Source of the DNA: Komagataeibacter xylinus
GTDB taxonomy: Bacteria; Pseudomonadota; Alphaproteobacteria; Acetobacterales; Acetobacteraceae
Length of the DNA stretch: 64,000 nucleotides
Reading direction: 5' to 3'
NCBI RefSeq assembly: GCF_009834365.1
Contig: NZ_CP041348.1
Span: forward strand, 1,736,501 to 1,800,500
Numbering within the stretch: the first letter of the stretch is position 1; every line of letters begins with the position of its first letter. This document shows positions 60,693 through 64,000 of the stretch, piece after piece. The translations under genes and the position numbers were made by a program. A model generated the notes under the pieces. It had not been told where the DNA came from. It saw nothing but the letters and a program-made list of their open reading frames with translations, and did not search any database.

Positions 60693-62558
60693 ATGAACAC
60701 GTCTTCCACGCCTGAACTGCCGGTCATCCGTCGCCTGTCGGAGCAGGTGGTCAATCGCATTGCCGCAGGCGAGGTGATCGAGCGCCCGGCAGCCGCACTC
60801 AAGGAACTGGTGGAAAACGCGCTGGATTCGGGCGCACGGCGCATTGGTATCCGCCTCGACCGGGGGGGGATCGACCGCATCGAGGTGACCGATGACGGCT
60901 GCGGCATGTCGCCCGATGACCTGTGCCTTGCCGTGGAGCGGCACTGCACCTCCAAACTGCGTGACGAGACGCTGGTGCGTATCTCCACCCTTGGCTTCAG
61001 GGGTGAGGCGCTGCCCTCCATCGGGGCTGCGGCGCGGCTTACGGTCATGTCGCGTCGGCATGGGGCGGATTCGGCGTGGTCCATCCGCGTGGAAGGGGGG
61101 GCTGTCAGCCAGCCCGAACCCTGCGCCGGGCCTGCGGGCACCCGCGTGCTGGTGGAGGACCTGTTCTTTGCCACCCCCGCGCGGCGTAAATTCCTCAAAA
61201 GCCCGCGTGTCGAATCCAGTCATGCCGAGAACGTGGTGCGCAGGCTCGCACTCTCCGCCCCGCATGTGGCGTTCAGGCTGGAATTTGACCAGCGCGTGGT
61301 CCTTGACCTGCCCGCGCAGGATCGCGCCGCCCGCGTTGCGGCCATTCTTGAGGCCGGTCAGGCTGATGGCCTGCTGGCGGTTGAAGGCCAGCGTGGTGAC
61401 CTGAAACTGAGCGGCTATATCTGCGCGCCATCGGTGCACCGGGCTACGGCAAACGGACAGATGCTGCTCGTCAACGGCCGGCCGGTGGTCGATCCCGTGC
61501 TGCGCACAGCGGTGCGGGTGGCCTATCGTAACGTAATGGAGCACGGGCGGCATGCGGTGGTTGCCCTGTCGCTGGAAATTCCGCCCGAGCAGGTGGATGT
61601 GAACGTACATCCCGCCAAGACCGAACTGCGCTATGCCGACTCGGCTGCGGTGCGCGCACTGGTCATTGGCGCGCTGGGCCGCGCCCTTGGCACCGGTGCG
61701 GGTGTGGCAGGCGTGCGGCCCGACCTGCTTCAGTCGCGCGGTCCATCATCGGCGCGGATCTGGTACCCGCCCGAGCGCGGGAATGACGCGGCGGACCTGT
61801 CCACCCGCATGGCGGCCCCGCAGGCGTCCGCTCCGCAGGCCGATCCGGGTCTGCCGCCTGGCTTTGCCGAGTCGTCGCTGCCGCTCGCAGCCCTGCCTGC
61901 GGCCCGCAAGGCGGTGCCTGAAGCCGTGCTTGAGCATGCGGACACCACGGCGGCCATGGCCCACCCGCTGGGGGCTGCGGTGGCGCAGGTGCTGGGCACC
62001 TATATCCTGTCACAAACGGCGGATGGCGCGCTTGTGCTGGTGGACCAGCACGCCGCCCATGAGCGCCTGACGCATGAAATCCTGCGCGCGCAGTATCTTG
62101 GTGGCGAGATCCGCGCCCAGCGACTCCTGCTGCCCGAGGTGGTGGACCTGCAAGCCCGGCAGGTGGCGGTGCTGCTGCCCTTTGCACCCGCGCTGGCCCG
62201 GCTGGGCATCGAGATCGAACCCTTTGGCGGCACGGCGGTGCTCGTGCGCGCCCTGCCTGCGCTGCTGGGCAAGGAAAATCCGGCGGCCATGCTGCGCGAT
62301 CTGGCCGAGGAACTGGAGGCGGACGAGCTTTCTGACCCCACCCAGGCCGATGCGCTGGACAGCCGTATGGATGCGATCATTGCCCGCATGGCCTGCCACG
62401 GCAGCGTGCGGGCGGGCCGCAGGCTCACACACGAGGAAATGAACGCCCTGCTGCGCGACATGGAACGCACGCCGCGCGCGGGCACCTGCTCGCATGGCCG
62501 CCCCACCTGGCTGAAGCTGGAAAAGGCCGATCTGGAGCGGATGTTCGGCCGCCGCTAG
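60693..62558 (+). CDS. mutL: DNA mismatch repair protein MutL
   Basis: The 621-residue protein has the GHKL ATPase motifs (NRIAAGEVIERPAAALKELV; ELVENALDSGA; DDGCGM; TLGFRGEALPSI). The C-terminal domain carries DQHAAHERLTHE, which fits the endonuclease motif DQHA(X)2E(X)4E, and CSHGRPTWLKL. It should therefore nick DNA itself, as in MutH-less bacteria. It stands between the DUF3035 gene and nuoM. Confidence 0.95.
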   Translation: MNTSSTPELPVIRRLSEQVVNRIAAGEVIERPAAALKELVENALDSGARRIGIRLDRGGIDRIEVTDDGCGMSPDDLCLAVERHCTSKLRDETLVRISTLGFRGEALPSIGAAARLTVMSRRHGADSAWSIRVEGGAVSQPEPCAGPAGTRVLVEDLFFATPARRKFLKSPRVESSHAENVVRRLALSAPHVAFRLEFDQRVVLDLPAQDRAARVAAILEAGQADGLLAVEGQRGDLKLSGYICAPSVHRATANGQMLLVNGRPVVDPVLRTAVRVAYRNVMEHGRHAVVALSLEIPPEQVDVNVHPAKTELRYADSAAVRALVIGALGRALGTGAGVAGVRPDLLQSRGPSSARIWYPPERGNDAADLSTRMAAPQASAPQADPGLPPGFAESSLPLAALPAARKAVPEAVLEHADTTAAMAHPLGAAVAQVLGTYILSQTADGALVLVDQHAAHERLTHEILRAQYLGGEIRAQRLLLPEVVDLQARQVAVLLPFAPALARLGIEIEPFGGTAVLVRALPALLGKENPAAMLRDLAEELEADELSDPTQADALDSRMDAIIARMACHGSVRAGRRLTHEEMNALLRDMERTPRAGTCSHGRPTWLKLEKADLERMFGRR

Positions 62559-62692
62559 GCCCGGCAGCAGGGTTGCCGGGGTGTAGGGCAGGGGCGCCAT
62601 GGCATGCGTCATGCCGGGGTTGCTCTGCATAATGTGAGCGGGGTGTGGCTGGATTCTGAGCCGCCAACGCTCCTAGGGTCAGCGCATCATTC

Positions 62693-64000
62693 ATGGATGA
62701 TGTGAGACCGAATGTGCATCCGATCCTGCTCTCCCTAGTTACGTATCTGCCCCTTGTCGGGGCTGCGGCCATCCTGCTCACGCGCGGCACGGCCCAGAAC
62801 ATCGAGACCGCCGCACGCTGGGTGGCGTTGTGGACCAGCGGCATCGTGTTCGTGCTGGCCGTGATCATGTGGGTGCAGTTCAACCCTGCAAGGCCCGGCA
62901 TCCAGTTCGAGCAGCAGGTCGGGTGGGCCAGTGGCGCGGGCATCTCCTACCATGTGGGGGTTGATGGCATCAGCCTCATGTTCGTGCTGCTTTCCGCCTT
63001 CCTCACGCCGCTGGCCATCATTGGCGGGTGGCGGCAGGTCACGGGCCGGGTGCGCGACTACATGGTCGCCATGCTGGTGCTGGAAACGACGCTGATCGGC
63101 CTGTTCTCGGCGCTGGATCTGGTGCTGTTCTATGTGTTCTATGAAGCAACGCTGCTGCCCGCCAGCCTGATGATTGGCGTATGGGGCGGCCCGCGCCGGG
63201 TCTGGGCCTCGCTGCAGTTCTTCCTGTTCACCTTTGGCGGGTCGCTGTTCATGCTGCTCGCCCTGCTGGCCATGTGGAACGCCACCGGCACCACCGACAT
63301 AGTGGCCCTGCAGCATCATGGCTTTGGCCATGGCATGCAGTGCTGGCTGCTGGCGGGCTTCATCATTGCCTTTGGCGTCAAGCTGCCGCTGTTTCCGCTG
63401 CATGCGTGGCTGCCCGATGCCTACACGGAGGCCCCAACCCCGGCCTCGGTCATGCTCTCTGGCGTGCTGTCAAAGGCGGGGGCATACGGCCTGCTGCGTT
63501 TCGGTGTGATGATGTTCCCCGATGCGGCGCGGCTGTTCGCCCCCGTGGTGCTGACGCTGGGCGTGATTGCGGTGATCTACGCCGCCATCATCGCACTGGC
63601 GCAGACCGACATGAAGCGCGTGATCGCCTATTCCTCGTTCTCGCATATGGGGGTGATTGCCATCGGGCTGTTTACGCTGACACCCGAGGGGATTGATGGC
63701 GCGATTTTCCAGATGCTGTCGCATGGCATCGTGATTGCGGCGCTGTTCTTCTGTGTCTCCGCCGTGTCGTGGCGGGCGGAAACGCGCGAGATCAGCGCAT
63801 TCTCCGGCGTGGCGCACAAGATGCCGGTGCTCGCTACGCTCGCCATGCTGTTCGTCATGGCCAATATCGGCCTGCCGGGCACGGGTGCCTTCGTGGGTGA
63901 GTTTCTGGTCATGGTGGGCGCGCTGCATGTCTCGTTCTGGCTGGCCTTCCTCGGCGGCACGAGCATGATCCTGGGGGCGGTCTATATGCTGGTGCTTTAC
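62693..64000 (+). CDS. nuoM: NADH-quinone oxidoreductase subunit M, 3' end cut by window edge
   Basis: The frame runs from ATG 62693 to the last base, so 436 residues are visible. It is a polytopic proton-channel subunit of complex I. Key charged residues are in FYVFYEATLLPASLMIGVWG (Glu in helix 5) and FGVKLPLFPLHAWLPDAYTE (Lys in helix 7), with EAPTPASVMLSGVLSKAGAY. A start at GTG 62714 (MHPILLSLVTYLPLVG) would match family N-termini better. No nuoL precedes it; mutL does. Confidence 0.93.
   Translation, partial: MDDVRPNVHPILLSLVTYLPLVGAAAILLTRGTAQNIETAARWVALWTSGIVFVLAVIMWVQFNPARPGIQFEQQVGWASGAGISYHVGVDGISLMFVLLSAFLTPLAIIGGWRQVTGRVRDYMVAMLVLETTLIGLFSALDLVLFYVFYEATLLPASLMIGVWGGPRRVWASLQFFLFTFGGSLFMLLALLAMWNATGTTDIVALQHHGFGHGMQCWLLAGFIIAFGVKLPLFPLHAWLPDAYTEAPTPASVMLSGVLSKAGAYGLLRFGVMMFPDAARLFAPVVLTLGVIAVIYAAIIALAQTDMKRVIAYSSFSHMGVIAIGLFTLTPEGIDGAIFQMLSHGIVIAALFFCVSAVSWRAETREISAFSGVAHKMPVLATLAMLFVMANIGLPGTGAFVGEFLVMVGALHVSFWLAFLGGTSMILGAVYMLVLY

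Overview
The window is GC-rich chromosomal DNA of an alphaproteobacterium, most likely an acetic acid bacterium (Acetobacteraceae, Komagataeibacter/Gluconacetobacter type). That placement is an inference. It rests on base composition, the infA-maf-rng-yacG-tRNA-Phe and argD-argF-hslO gene orders, the tandem PAS-GAF-GGDEF-EAL regulators of the kind known from cellulose-producing members of this family, and several small proteins of no recognised family. There is no rRNA, CRISPR array, phage or intact insertion sequence. The ends cut through an amidohydrolase (left) and nuoM (right).

Layout. 1-7.4 kb, minus strand: amidohydrolase, a small protein, tRNA-Glu, recJ, hom, alaC and an OmpA-like lipoprotein. 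7.5-11.3 kb: clpP, a ferritin-like protein, two small proteins and a cytochrome b561. 11.6-18.3 kb, plus strand: three consecutive cyclic-di-GMP enzymes (MHYT-GGDEF-EAL, then two PAS-GAF-GGDEF-EAL paralogues), followed by a dihydroorotase. 19.8-22.3 kb: an AT-rich insert carrying one polytopic membrane protein, closed on its right by a diverged 188-bp copy of the dihydroorotase 3' end. 22.3-23.5 kb: a TetR regulator divergent from a small membrane protein, with two palindromic operators between them.

23.5-32.8 kb, minus strand: tRNA-Phe, yacG, rng, maf, infA, hisD, hisG, murA, dcd, a 59-residue protein, a Rieske oxygenase and a GT4 glycosyltransferase. 32.9-37.6 kb, plus strand: a repeat-containing secreted protein, a GT9 transferase, thrS and infC (ATA start proposed). 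37.7-45.2 kb, minus strand: a SIMPL-domain protein, a small secreted protein, a histidine kinase, an OmpR-type regulator, a Do-like protease and hrpB. 45.2-47.3 kb: a DsbD-like reductase. 47.4-52.0 kb, minus strand: a secreted protein, hslO, a small protein, argF and argD. 52.2-64.0 kb, plus strand: recX, a CHAP lipoprotein, tatA, the methionine-salvage genes mtnB-mtnD-mtnC, ribF, ileS, lspA, a DUF3035 lipoprotein, mutL and nuoM.

The most interesting features are four. The c-di-GMP trio shows its catalytic and sensor sites lost in a pattern. A dispersed palindromic element of about 85 bp sits just after gene ends in a constant orientation. A membrane-protein insert is bracketed by the dihydroorotase 3' end. 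infC appears to start at ATA. Many minus-strand genes overlap by ATGA or GTGA, which points to translational coupling. Starts were chosen by hand from Shine-Dalgarno fit and family N-termini; all functional calls come from motifs, not database searches.
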